Origin: Gigaspora rosea
Lineage: Eukaryota > Glomeromycota > Glomeromycetes > Diversisporales > Gigasporaceae
Assembly (NCBI GenBank): GCA_003550325.1
Contig: QKWP01000350.1
Location: 66,159-130,158 of the forward strand
Direction: 5' to 3'
DNA: 64,000 bases
The notes beneath the pieces were generated by a model. It was given only the letters and a program-made list of their open reading frames with translations. It was not told the DNA's origin and did not search any database. Shown one piece after another: positions 48,340-59,529 of this stretch; positions within the stretch are counted from its first letter, which is position 1, and each line of letters starts with the position of its first letter. The position numbers were made by a program, and so were the translations under genes.

Positions 48340-49832
48340 TTAATTTTTCTTCACTATTTGAAATGCTTCATAATCAGAAATCGAAACTGACCCTGAGACA
48401 TTGATGTTAGCATAAGAATTTGTGTTAAATTGCCAGTAATTATTATTATTTGGAGCATATAAATCGTGACCACCTCCAAAAGTTGGACCGTATCCATTAT
48501 GGCAATAAATTGCATTAGTGCTATGATTATGATTAACACGTCCTATTTTTGAACTTTGTTGGGGATCGTTAAGATTATCTAATGAAAATATGAAGCTATC
48601 TGTTGTATCTTTATATTGACCATTTCCATTCCAGTCAAGTGGATTATAACCACCAACTAGTCTATTTGAATTTGAAACTTTTCCTACAATAATTGTTGCA
48701 CCTTTATTATCACACTTTTGATGAAATGCTTGGGATGTAAGACCGTCTCTACTACGCTGAAATAAAAGATTAAATTCGTATCGATTATTCTTTGACCTTT
48801 TTTTATTATCTCCAGACTTCTTATCTATCCATTTTATAAATAATTTAGCAATTTCTTTATTCATTAAAACCGAGTCGATTGAGTAGATTGTAGACCAATT
48901 CCTGATTAGGAATATATATAGCGGTGCAGCACTAGGAACCAAATGACAGCGTAGTATATCTTCTATCAAATTATCGGGAAGAAGACGTCTGAATGGCCAA
49001 ACTTTGGTAATGAACTGTTCTTTATCTATTTGGTGAAATCTGACAAATTGAAGCAATTCATGTAATGTCTTTTTTAACGTCTCAAAGTCTTCATTAGTGA
49101 ATTTCGTCACATCACTTTTAAATTTTGGGTGTTGAGCGATTCCCCATTTAATTAACCGATCCCAGATAATACCTTCATCCATATTGAGATTACCACATTT
49201 AAGAATCATTGTTAGCACATCTTCTTCTAGTGAAAAAAACTTGTCCGAACCAAACAATAAGTCCGGATTTTCACAAATAGTCTCCAAAGAAACTTTCTTA
49301 AGTTCACTGAATGCTTCATGACGAGTAACGACATGAAGCATTTTAACAGAATCTTGTTTCAAGAAGTCGTGGCAATATTTAATTAAAAATTCTTGAATAT
49401 GATCCATAAGCTTTTGAATTCCGAGCTCATCTGTGGCAATTAGAAGTTCTAAAACGATTGCACCATTTTGAATTTGAAGATTAATAACTCCGTAATATAG
49501 GAACCTATTTAGAAATTATAAGCCTGGATGTTTTTTTTTATTTCTATAACCATTTAAAATCATTAATTTACTCACCTAAGTATAATTTCGAATACTAATC
49601 CACTAATATTAGGTTTCTTTAAAATAAAGCAACCGTCTTTTGTCTTTTCTGCCCAATTAGATGAAAATACACCACGAAAATACGCAGATCGAGTGCGAAG
49701 TACTAAAGAATGAGCACGAATTTTTTTAACATTTGGTTCTTGTCCTGAGAAGATAATAACATCATAATTTTCTTTTGTTTCATATAATTTTTTGTAATCA
49801 TCAGCTATATCGGCAAAAAATGTAGAGTCCAT
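48340..49832 (-). CDS. BTB-BACK-TLDc protein (paralogue 2)
   Basis: Two exons: 49576-49832 and 48340-49504, with a 71-bp intron (GTGAGT...ATAG). The phases fit and the product is 473 residues. The start 'MDSTFFADIADDYKKLYETK' is well placed. BTB covers about residues 20-86 ('YDVIIFSGQE', 'KIRAHSLVLRTRSAYFRGVF'), then 'FLYYGVINLQ' begins exon 2. The BACK-like region is about 119-270 ('IIWDRLIKWGIAQHP', 'QFVRFHQIDKEQF') and TLDc about 293-473 ('LLFQRSRDGLTSQAFHQKCD', 'VGGYNPLDWNGNGQYKDTTD', 'YGPTFGGGHDLY', 'ISDYEAFQI'). It is in tandem with paralogue 1, on the same strand, with the same intron position, so the two arose by local duplication. It has the compact TLDc loop. Confidence 0.88.
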
Positions 49833-49940
49833 TATTACAGTAGAAAATTATGAAAAAAGGTGTTACTCATTATTTAAATAAATCCGTAAATCTACTATAT
49901 CCAAAATATATTATACTCGTGTATAATGATGCCTGAAGCA

Positions 49941-49973
49941 ACTCACGTGACCTGACGCTACTGTTACGTGACC
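49941..49973. promoter_or_regulatory. Pair of ACGTGACC words upstream of BTB-TLDc paralogue 2
   Basis: 'cacgtgacc' (49944-49952) and 'tacgtgacc' (49965-49973) lie 110-140 bp before the ATG. CACGTG is the target of bHLH/bZIP-type activators. Function is not shown. Confidence 0.3.
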
Positions 49974-49979
49974 TTAAAA

Positions 49980-50860
49980 ACATAATGGTTGAGCTGCGTC
50001 ATGCGTCATCAGCTGCGCCAAGCATCTATATTCGTGTAGTTAACGATATTAAAACACAAATATACTTTTTATGTATTTAATTTAGTTAACGTGATTTAAA
50101 GCATTCGTTACATATTTAATTACGACCACCATTCAAAAAAGATTCAACATTAATTTATATTATTCAAGTTTCTGAATTTTTTTTTTTACAATAAATAATA
50201 TATAATAATTTGATTTAAACCATTTAATTCGAATATTTTTCATAGGATAGCTTAATATATTAGACTAAGAAACTATGAAAGATTGAAAGTTTGATTTGGC
50301 TAACATACTCAAGCTACCGTTAACTCCGTCAAGTCAATCATTTAAAGTATTATAAATAAAACAAGTTTATTACGTAATTTTAATTTACTTGGAAAAGTAT
50401 TACCGATCAACTCATAAGTAGTAACTCAACACAAAAATTTTCCACCCATGATTTCGAAATTCGTCGCAACCAAAAATTGCTAATAAAATTCATTAAAGAT
50501 CAAATCAAAAGCTGGAAACTTATTTTGTAACTTCTAATTAAATAAATTATCAAATAACAATTAATGCTAATTTTTCAATTTGAATTTACAATTCAAAAAA
50601 AATTATTATAGTTTATAACATAACAATTGATATACAGAAATTTACTGAAAATTGTTACCTCGAAATTATCAAACACTTTAAATATATGACCATAAATTAT
50701 ATATATGATTTAGAGAAATTAGAATAGAATCCTTACTAAATAATTACTAATACTTAACCTCATATTAATCAATTGATTATCATAAAGGTTTAAAGAAACT
50801 TCGGTGGTCAAAGTAGTGTTCTCCATCTTCTAATCCAAGCTCGTTCTAATTAGGATGTAA
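49980..50860. other. Intergenic stretch
   Basis: AT-rich; nothing supported on either strand. Confidence 0.4.
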
Positions 50861-50869
50861 TGAAATCAG

Positions 50870-51160
50870 GTTAGTATTCTTGTAAAGTAGATCTGATAAT
50901 GCTACTCCAACTTCTTATCAATATTATTCAATTCAAAATTCAAAAAGTCAGAGTTATGTTTTACAAAGTGAATCTGCTAAAGCCTTTCTTCTTTCTAATC
51001 CAGGATTATTTTTTTAAAAGATTTAGAAAGATAAGAGTAGTGTTTTTGCAAAGTGCATCTGCTAATCGCTTTTCCTTCTTCCACATCTACTTATTCCAGC
51101 AAAGATTTAAAGCTGAGTTTTCGCAAAGTACCCTTTGTTAGTGTTTTCCTCATTCCGATC
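50870..51160 (+). repeat. Four diverged tandem units
   Basis: Units of about 70-100 bp share 'gtgtttttgcaaagtgcatc', 'tgctaatcgcttttccttct' and 'tc'. The 80-codon plus-strand frame over it comes from the repeat. Confidence 0.55.
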
Positions 51161-51164
51161 CAAG

Positions 51165-52950
51165 GTTGACATCAATGGAATTCGGACATTTGAAATCTGT
51201 CTAATATTTAGTGTCGAATTGTCCGTTCAAAGCAATGGACACTAGAAGGGCGGTGCGGGTTTGATTTCTTTAATAATTAATATTTAATGGCATGTTTATA
51301 AGCAAAATTCTGTTCTGAAAATTTTTATTTAAAAGTAAAATTGTAGTTGACATAATGAAATCTTGTGTTGTTTGAATTTTTTTCGGGCCGTTATGTTACA
51401 CTCCATATTATGATTTCAGTATTTAGTATTAATGTGTACGTTTAAGAAAATTCTAAAACTATTTAAAGCATTTAAGTTCGAAAAGCATAGGTACAAATGG
51501 TCATGTGATTGGAAGAATGCGGGCGTGCCAAAGGTGACGGAAATAAATTCGCAGAATGTATTGTGAATAATTTGAGCTGAGTAATTTGACTGGGAAAATT
51601 AGCAAGTGAAATTGCGCAGGGTATCATCGTAACAGGAAAATGGAAGAATCAGGAGACGACAGTGTTTAGTGGGAAGAGTTGGGTCGAGAAAAAATGCTTT
51701 GTTTGTTGAAAGAGGAAAGAGTGCCACAAGTAAGTTATTTGTCGTTTCTTTAAATACTGAATGTGATCGGTGGCATTCGGTTGCATCACTTTATTCGCAT
51801 GAAATTTGTGAAGCCTGATGTCTCTTTTTATCCCGACTCATGTTATTAGGGCAGGGTTGTAGCACATGGCGCGTAACCCTGACCATTCTCCCCTATCTTT
51901 TCGATCTGTTGACCCTTGTCAACGTGCAGGAATAAAATTTTAAATCTTTCTAGATGGTTGGAGAATTTTAAATTGACATAATTGAAAATTGTAAATGATT
52001 AAAAGATATTATTAGATTTGAATTTACGCATTGTGAATTATGTTTTAACTTTTAAAAGAATATTACACTAGAGAAAAAGTTATAATTAATTTTGTTCATA
52101 CCTTGTGTTGGAAAAGCCATAGAAATAATCTCATAAATGAAAAATTGTCAAACGATAAACATTTAAAGATAACCTCATATTAATCTTATTCTTACAAACT
52201 AATTACATTTAAATCTTTACATTTATGTTGACTAATTTTATACGTCTGAGCTACAGTAATTATTATTGGAACCTTTTTTTGGTATTAAAACGGATAAAAT
52301 CTGATCAAATATCCCTTAAGTTGGCAGTCAATTGATGTGTAAGTAACCGAAAATACTTAAATTTAAAAATTATATATTAGAACTCGTATCTATCTAACCA
52401 ATTAAACCATCCTTCAACCGATTACTTTTTTCATTAATTAAATCACGACCATTGTGTATATTTAGTTATATTGAACTTTAAACCACTAAATTAAAAAAAA
52501 TGCAAAATTTATAAATTATTATTTTATGACCTATGGTATACTGTAATTCATAAGAGATTTGTGTTAGGAATGCCCAATTTCAGCTGGAGATGTAATTATT
52601 ATCATTTTATTATTTTAAACTTACCAATACAATTTTTCGATTTTTAGGAACCGTATTTTATTTTCTATCTGATACGTAACAATAATGCTAACTATGCGAA
52701 ACTGATTATGATACAATTTAATAATCTTAAATACTGATCAAACACCATAGCAAATCCAAAAATTGCCCATCCTCTTTTTTAACCATAAATTTCGAGATTT
52801 ATATGTAATCTTATCGTATAGCTCTGGATCGGTTACACGGATGACATAATAATTTGTATAAGTATAAATGTTGATCACTCGAAGATCAAAACAAATCACT
52901 TTTCAATTTTTCGCAACAGGAAGTAACAAACACGAACACGAACATAAACA
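51165..52950. other. Intergenic stretch with one exon-like patch
   Basis: The patch 51470-51900 is richer in GC than the rest. From ATG 51640 it reads 'MEESGDDSV', TAG, then 'WEELGREKMLCLLKEERVPQ' directly before a GTAAGT. It could be the remnant of a first exon; nothing downstream confirms it. Confidence 0.25.
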
Positions 52951-52957
52951 CTGTAAA

Positions 52958-55293
52958 ATGGTCAAATTTATTGAACCCCTTTCTAAAAACCTTGGCAACC
53001 TTTTAAATGATGATGATGAATGCAATGTATTATTGAAATCGGTGAAGCACCAAATAATCAAGAATTTAAAGCACATTCTATTATTTTAAAATCTCGAAGC
53101 TTATATTTTAAAGACACATTAAGTAAAGTGACGAATAATGAAAATAATATAAAAATTATTAAAAGAGCCGACATTTCTGTTAAAGTATTTGAAATGATTA
53201 TCAAGTAACGATCATTTTATTTATATATATAATTTTTTTTTTTAACAAATAATATATTTTTTTTAACCTTTTACGTGCGTAACTTCTTTTAAACCATTTA
53301 GATATATTTATGACGGTACTATTTCATTAGAAAAAGCTGAACCATCGACTATATTTGATCTTTTGTTAATATCTAATGAATTTTATCTCGAAGAGTTGGT
53401 GAAATATATTCAACAAATTTTAATCAATGACAACATTTCTTGGATACTCTCGAATTTTTCTCAAGTTTATCAATCTTGTTTTCAAAATTTACAAAAATTT
53501 TGTATTGATATTATTATCAAAAATCCAAACATCATTTTCGATTCTAATGAATTTATTTTTCTTTCTGAAGATATTTTGGTCGATATCTTAAAACTTAATT
53601 ATTTACAAATTGATGAAGGAAAAATTTGGAATTATGTAATTAAATGGGGAATTACTCAGAATTTTTCTTTAAATTTCAACCCAAAGCGATGGACTGATGA
53701 AGATATTTTAATTATGAAAAATACTCTTAAAAATTGTCTCCCTTTAATTCGTTATTTTCAAATACCCGGTGAAGAAATTGTTGAAAAAATTTTTCCTTTT
53801 CAAAAAATTCTAGATTCAACTTTATGGGATGATATTATATTGAAATTTATGGATCCAAATTTGACTATCGCTTCAACTATTTTACCACCTCGTAACATTC
53901 CACCTACCAATACACCATCGACCTCAATTTCTGATCCTTGTCAAAAATTTACTTCTAAATTAACCTCAATTTCAACTAAGTTGATTAAATGCGGAACAAA
54001 CCACTTTCAAAATCAAGAATATGACAAAGCCCTTGCTGATTTAACTAAATCATTAGAAATAAATCCAAAAGATGTAAATGCATTAAATCAACGAGGGATA
54101 ACTTACTGTTATATGAACAGATTTGAAGATGCTTTAACTGATTTGAACAAGTCATTAGACATTGAATCAAATAACCCATTTGCATTGAGATTTAGAGGAA
54201 TAACTTATCATATTATGGACAGAATTGAAGATTCGATTAATGATTTAACTAAACTACTGGAGATCGCTCCAAATGATGTACCTATATTGTATTTAAGAGG
54301 TGAAGCTTATTCCGAAATTGGTAATTTTGAAGAAGCACTTGCTGATTTAAATAAATCATTAGAAATCGAACCAGAATACACTCCGTCTTTAGATGTTAGG
54401 GGTAAAATTTATTTTTTAATGAATAAAAATGAAGATGCAATTGCTGACTTAACTAAATCATTAAACATTAATCCGAACAATGAGAATGCTTTGAAAAGAA
54501 GAGGTTCTATTTATAAAGCTATGGAAAAATATGAAGAATCTCTTACTGATTTAAAGAAATTGACCCAAATAATGAATTTACATGGCGTATAAGGGGTATT
54601 ACTCATTTTATAATGCACAAATTTACTGAAGCTCTTGAAGATCTAAGTAAATCACTAGAGATTGGTCCAAATAACGCTGCTACATTGACTTGTCGAGGTA
54701 TTCTTCTCTATGAAATGATATCGACTGAGTATTTATATACAGATTTGCTTGCAGATGCATGTACGTCAAGAGAATTTGGGATTAATGATAGGGGAAAGAT
54801 AAATGTACAGGGACAGAGTTTGCCACACTATCATATATGTAAATACGAAGTTGCCCTTAGAGATTTAACCAAATCATTGGAAATTAACTCAAATAATAAA
54901 ACTGCATTGTTCTTTCGAGGAAACCTTTATCACAAGATATATAAATATAAAGAAGCAATTGAAGATTTAAGTAAACTCTTGGACATTGAACCTAGTGAAT
55001 CAAATGCATTTGAACTTCGAGGATAATGTTATTACAAAATTGGAATGTATGAAGAAGCGCTTGTTGACTTTAATAATGTATTAAAAATTGATTCAGACAA
55101 CACTAATGCATTAGAAATTCGAGGTAAAATTTATTATAAATTGAATAAATACGAAGATGTTTATGAAGATTTATCTAAACTATTGAAAATTAATCCCGAT
55201 AATGAGGATGTATTAGAAATTCTTAAGGAACTTGAATCTTGTACTGAAGGACGATGCAAAAAGAAGATAAAATTATCTGAATCAAGCCAATAG
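52958..55293 (+). pseudogene. BTB-BACK-TPR gene with several breaks
   Basis: Plus strand. Start ATG 52958 ('MVKFIEPLSKNLGNLLNDDD'). In the BTB domain one base is lost near 53027: 'DDDECNV' is in one frame and 'IIEIGEAPNNQEFKAHSIIL' in the next. A 97-bp intron (53205-53301, GTAACG...TTAG) joins 'KVFEMIIK' to 'YIYDGTISLEKAEPS'. The BACK-like part follows ('IWNYVIKWGITQNF', 'LPLIRYFQIPGEE', to about 53850). Then, instead of TLDc, come about nine TPR units ('ALADLTKSLEINPKDVNALN', 'QRGITYCYMNRFED') to the end ('KYEDVYEDLSKLLKINPDNE'). Near 54560 a deletion of about 10 bp shifts the frame, at 55024 a TAA stops it, and about 120 bp of foreign-looking sequence sits inside a TPR at 54715-54840. So the copy is probably dead; sequence error could explain single events but not all. 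Confidence 0.8.
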
Positions 55294-55299
55294 TGATAA

Positions 55300-55775
55300 A
55301 AACTTTTTTTACACAATTTTAATTGTATTGGGAAAATTGATAATTCAGTTGAATTATAGAAATATACATGTAATAGAACGAAAAATGCAATTTATAATAA
55401 ATGTTTAATAAATTTTCCTGATAATATAACTTCAAGTTATATAACCAAATATACTTTATTCAGTAATACTACGACAATTATGCAGTGTACGAAATATAAT
55501 AAGTATTTCAAGCATAATATCACTTTATAATGTATTACAAACACATATATACAGATCTATCAATTAATAATAAAACTGTGAATAAAAAAAAAAATGCAAT
55601 GTGTGATATATCGAGGCATGATGTAAAATTATTTATTTGCAGATCGGCTGCGACTAGTATAATAATTTTTTAGAGGCCTAATTCACCTAATTTATCAATG
55701 CTAATTTTAAATTGGGCCAACACTAACCTAAATCGAGCCAACTTTATTGAAAAAATGAGTGCCATTGTTTTTTTT
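55300..55775. other. Intergenic stretch
   Basis: Nothing supported. Confidence 0.4.
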
Positions 55776-55780
55776 TTTTT

Positions 55781-56131
55781 TTATTGTTGTTGTTGTGTCT
55801 CTAAATCTTGAAAAAATTTTCGTGCTTTAATAGCTTCATGAAGAATATTTAATTTCTTAAAAGGAGATAGTAAATTTGAAAGTGCGTTTACCGGCAGCTT
55901 TACTATGAATACTTGCCTGTCAAGTTTTGGAATAGAGCGATATGTAGTATCATGAAGCTTACGGCTAATAATGCCTGACGAAATTATTTTTGCGATGACG
56001 AATGACGTTTCGTCACGACGAAACCTTGACGATTGACGAAACCCCGACGATTGACTAAACCTATGACGAATTGACGAATTGACGAAATTATGATGAATTG
56101 AAGAAACCCTTGACGAAACCTCTAACACCAA
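55781..56131 (-). CDS. Hypothetical small protein, weak call
   Basis: A 116-codon minus-strand frame. The C-terminal 60 residues look like protein ('KLDRQVFIVKLPVNALSNLL', 'SPFKKLNILHEAIKARKFFQ') and end in a poly-Gln run. The N-terminal half is written over a degenerate 'ttgacgaaacc' repeat (55970-56130) and is Arg/Ser-rich for that reason. No family recognised. It may be the 3' end of a gene whose upstream part is replaced by repeat. Confidence 0.3.
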   Translation of the reverse strand: MVLEVSSRVSSIHHNFVNSSIRHRFSQSSGFRQSSRFRRDETSFVIAKIISSGIISRKLHDTTYRSIPKLDRQVFIVKLPVNALSNLLSPFKKLNILHEAIKARKFFQDLETQQQQ

Positions 56132-56329
56132 ACTTATATATAATAATCTTTGGATACACTAAACTTTAAATTGTTTCAAAAGAATGTTATTTCATTACAA
56201 GGTTTCATTGGCTTTTTCTTTTTTCTTCTTTCGCATGTGTTCAAATTTATGTCGGGTTGATCCGGAATAGTCAAAATTTGTGCCTTTTGAATGAGCACGT
56301 GCTTTGTACTTATATTCATAAATCTTTAT

Positions 56330-56645
56330 ATATATATTCGAATATTTATAATTAATTTATTAATATATTCAAATATATTTTTAAATACTGTATTCATAAA
56401 TATTAAATATTTATAAATATTTTGAATATTCATAAATATTTTGAATTTTCATAAATATTTTGAATTTTCATAAATATTTTGAATATTCATAAATATTTTG
56501 AATATTTATAAACATTTTGAATATTCATAAATATTTTGAATATTTATAAACATTTTGAATATTCATAAATATTTTGAATATTCATAAATATTTTGAATAT
56601 TTATAATTTTTTGAATATTCATAAATATTTTGAATATTCATGAAT
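56330..56645. repeat. 20-bp tandem repeat (attttgaatattcataaat)n
   Basis: About a dozen units at 56400-56640 with short imperfect lead-in. Each unit is nearly palindromic. Confidence 0.85.
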
Positions 56646-56687
56646 ATGACCTTCAGGTTGATATCATAACAGTTATGCTCATAGTAG

Positions 56688-57178
56688 GGAGTGTGGCACA
56701 GCAGTCACAGGCATGCCATAGGACATGGCTTAAAAGAAAATAGATATAGGGCATGCCACTTATATACTAGGAAAATGTGAAACATTAAAGTCCGGAGCAT
56801 AATAGTCATTCAGATAATTTTTTACAGAATCACCTGCCATATCAGGCTGATCCGTGTTGATCTGATTATATATTTTGAAATGCTAATTTGCTTAATATCA
56901 CGTGAGCAGAACCCAACACACACAAATTTTGGTCTATTGCTCCTCCAGTAAGTCCTCTACTATGTTTCAGACAACAATATATGCATATGTCTACTGTCAG
57001 GAAATTTTGAAAAGGTGGATAGTCAACAAACATAAAAATAGTTGGTAAATTTTATGATTTAGATAAGTTGATATGATAGTGTGCCATTGGCATGCCAGAG
57101 TGGCATTCTAGCATAAAAATTGCTAAATGGCATGCCCTATGGCATGACAAATTTTTTTGCTATGCCACAATGCCTAGC
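56688..57178. mobile_element. Inverted-repeat element with 'ggcatgccatagg' ends
   Basis: Left: 'gggagtgtggcacagcag' and 'ggcatgccataggacatg'. The right end, reverse-complemented, gives 'ggcattgtggcatagcaa' and 'catgccatagggcatgcc'. Non-coding interior. Exact ends and target duplication not resolved. Confidence 0.5.
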
Positions 57179-57590
57179 TTTAAGGTCCCAATTGCAAGGT
57201 TGCCAGTTCAAATCTGCTTGGTGGTAATTTGAATTTGATAGTCAAAATCCTGATTTGGAATATCTGAAGTCATGAGACATAGTGAGAGGCCAAATCAAGA
57301 TACTTCACAAACTCATAGTGCTGCATTTTGGTTTAAGCAGAATGTTAATACCAATGGTTACTATAATAAGAAGGTAGAAAGTTACCATCTTCCAAGTGGG
57401 TGTGAACAAAGCTATGCCCTCACCTTGGCAGATAATACTATTAGTGTTATTATTCTAGTCATAGTGATAGATATTAGAAACTAAAACACTACAGAAATGA
57501 GGGACCCAGAACATTACAGGGGTTCAATAGTAATGCTCTGACCCCAAGTGTTGGTCATAATTATAGCTAGTGTTCCTATAAATCTGAACT
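57165..57590 (+). mobile_element. Possible tRNA-derived SINE
   Basis: A B-box-like 'agttcaaatct' at about 57208, in 'aggttgccagttcaaatctg', sits as in a tRNA T-arm. It is followed by a body without coding logic and 'gaccccaagtgttggtcata' near 57540. No A box or tail could be fixed, and no second copy is in the window. Confidence 0.3.
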
Positions 57591-57900
57591 GAACTTAGAT
57601 CGAGTTCAGATTCAGGTTCAGGTCAGTATTGAACCTGAACCTGAACATTTTTAAAACATGTTCAGGTTCAGGTTCAGTATTGAACTTTTAGAGCTAGTTC
57701 AGGTTCAGCTCAGGTTCAGTTCATAAATTCATAAACATGTTCAGGTTCAGTCTAGTATAGGATTTATATAAACTAGTAATTCTAGTTCAAACCAAACTCA
57801 AACTCTAAATTTTATTATTTAAAACTTTATATTAAACTCAAACTCAATCATAAGCTTGGTTGGGCTAGTTCAAATTTTGCAAACTAGTTTGAGTCTTAAT
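57590..57900. repeat. 'ggttcaggttcag' block
   Basis: Short runs of 'gttcaggttcag' and its complement 'ctgaacctgaac' face each other many times. It is similar in style, but not in word, to the GGTCC blocks at 5690 and 7785. Confidence 0.7.
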
Positions 57901-57924
57901 AAAAAAAAATATGTATTTTTCAAT

Positions 57925-59525
57925 ACTGAACAAGTTTACTTCAAGTGAGAAGTATAAATAAATCAGTTAGTAAAAATTATAATTTTATTAATAAAATTAT
58001 TAAAAATTGTATTTTACATAAAATCTTACTAATTGATCATAACTTCTTGTACTAAGTAAACTTGTTTAGTACCAAAAAATACATTAAATTGGTATATTTT
58101 ATTTTACTTTTCTTAAAATTTAAAGAAAAAATGCTTAATTTTGAATTTTTGTGAAAATTTTCAAAATTAAGTATTTTTTCTTCAAATTTTAAGCAAAGTA
58201 AAATAAAATATACCAATTTGCTGTATTTTTTGGTGTTAAACAAGTTTACTTAGAGCAAGAAATTATGATAAATTAGTAAAATTTAGAGAATCATAGAAAT
58301 TTGTATAATTTTATTAATAAAATTATACAAATTTCTATGATTCTCTAAATTTTACTAATTGATTATAACTTCTTGCTCTAAGTAAACTTGTTTAGTACCA
58401 AAAAATACATTAAATTGGTATATTTTATTTTACTTTTCTTAAATTTGCATTGAAGATACTTAATTTTGAATTTTTGATAAAAATTTTCAAAATTAAGTAT
58501 TTTTTCTTCAAATTTTAAGCAAAGTAAAATAAAATATACCAATTTGATGTATAATTTGGTACTGAACATGTTTACTTAGTGTAAGTAGTTAGGATCAATT
58601 AGTAAAATTTAGATAATTATAGAAATTTATATAATTTTATTAATAAAATTATACAAATTTCTATGATTCTCTAAATTTTACTAATTGATCCTAACTTTTT
58701 ACACTAAGTAAACTTGTTCAGCACAAAAAAATATATCAAATTAGTATAATTTATTTTACTTTTCTTAAAATTTGAAGAAAAGGTACTTAATTTTAAATTT
58801 TTAATCAAAAATAAAATTAAACATCTTTGATACAAATTTTAAGGAAAATAAAATAAAATATACCAATATGATGTACAGTCAGCCTCTCTAAGTGCACCTC
58901 TCTAAGTGCACACCCTCTCTAAATGCACGCTTAAGTGCTGGCCCAAATATATAATTAATCTCTATAAATGCATTTTTTCTTATTATTCTCTAAATATATG
59001 TGGTTCCAAGTGTGTATACTTAGAGAGGTCTGCCTGTATTTTTTGGTGTTAAGCAAGTTTACTTAGAGCAAGAAATTATGATAAATTAGTAAAATTTAGA
59101 GAATCATAGAAATTTGTATAATTTTATTAATAAAATTATACAAATTTCTATTATTCTCTAAATTTTACTAATTGATTATAATTTCTTGCTCTAAGTAAAC
59201 TTGTTTAGCTTCAAATAATACAACATATTAGTATATTTTATTTTATTTTCTTTAAAATTTGCAATAAAGATACTTAATTTTAAATTTTTGATAAAAATTT
59301 TCAAAATTAAGCATCTTTTCTTTAAATTTTAAGAAAAGTAAAATAAAATATGCCCAATTTGATGCATTTTTTGGTGCTAATCATGCAAGAAGTTATGATA
59401 ATTTAGTAAAATTTCATGTAGAACAATGTTTTTAATAGTTTTATTAATAAAATTATACAAAATGCTATAACTTTCTAAATTTTACTAATTGATTCTAACT
59501 TTGTGATTTAGGTAAACATGTGGGA
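57925..59525. repeat. Array of alternating palindromes (~320-bp period)
   Basis: Two kinds of near-perfect palindrome alternate. Type A (about 150 bp): 'aacaagtttacttagagcaa' to its complement, centred on 'attttattaataaaat'. Type B (about 170 bp): 'accaaaaaatacattaaatt' to its complement, centred on 'ttcaaaattaag'. The order is A-B-A-B-A-B-A-B-A, with A centres near 57990, 58315, 58640, 59125 and 59445. Open frames here (63 codons, twice) are palindrome by-products. The third B is split by the MITE at 58876. Confidence 0.8.
58876..59036. mobile_element. 161-bp pogo-like MITE at a TA
   Basis: Ends CAGTCAGCCTCTCTAAGTGC (left) and CAGGCAGACCTCTCTAAGTA (right, reverse-complemented). TA flanks both sides (58874-58875, 59037-59038). 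Removing it restores the palindrome 'gatgtattttttggtg'. CAGT...CCTCTCTA ends at TA are typical of pogo/Tc1-mariner elements. Confidence 0.85.
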
Positions 59526-59529
59526 TCTT

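Noticed and set aside
57195..57225. tRNA gene
   Set aside because: Only a B-box-like word is present; no cloverleaf could be built, so at most a SINE relic is supported.
58052..58569. Two similar 63-codon minus-strand frames
   Set aside because: They run through the type B palindromes; identity to each other comes from the array, not from a protein family.
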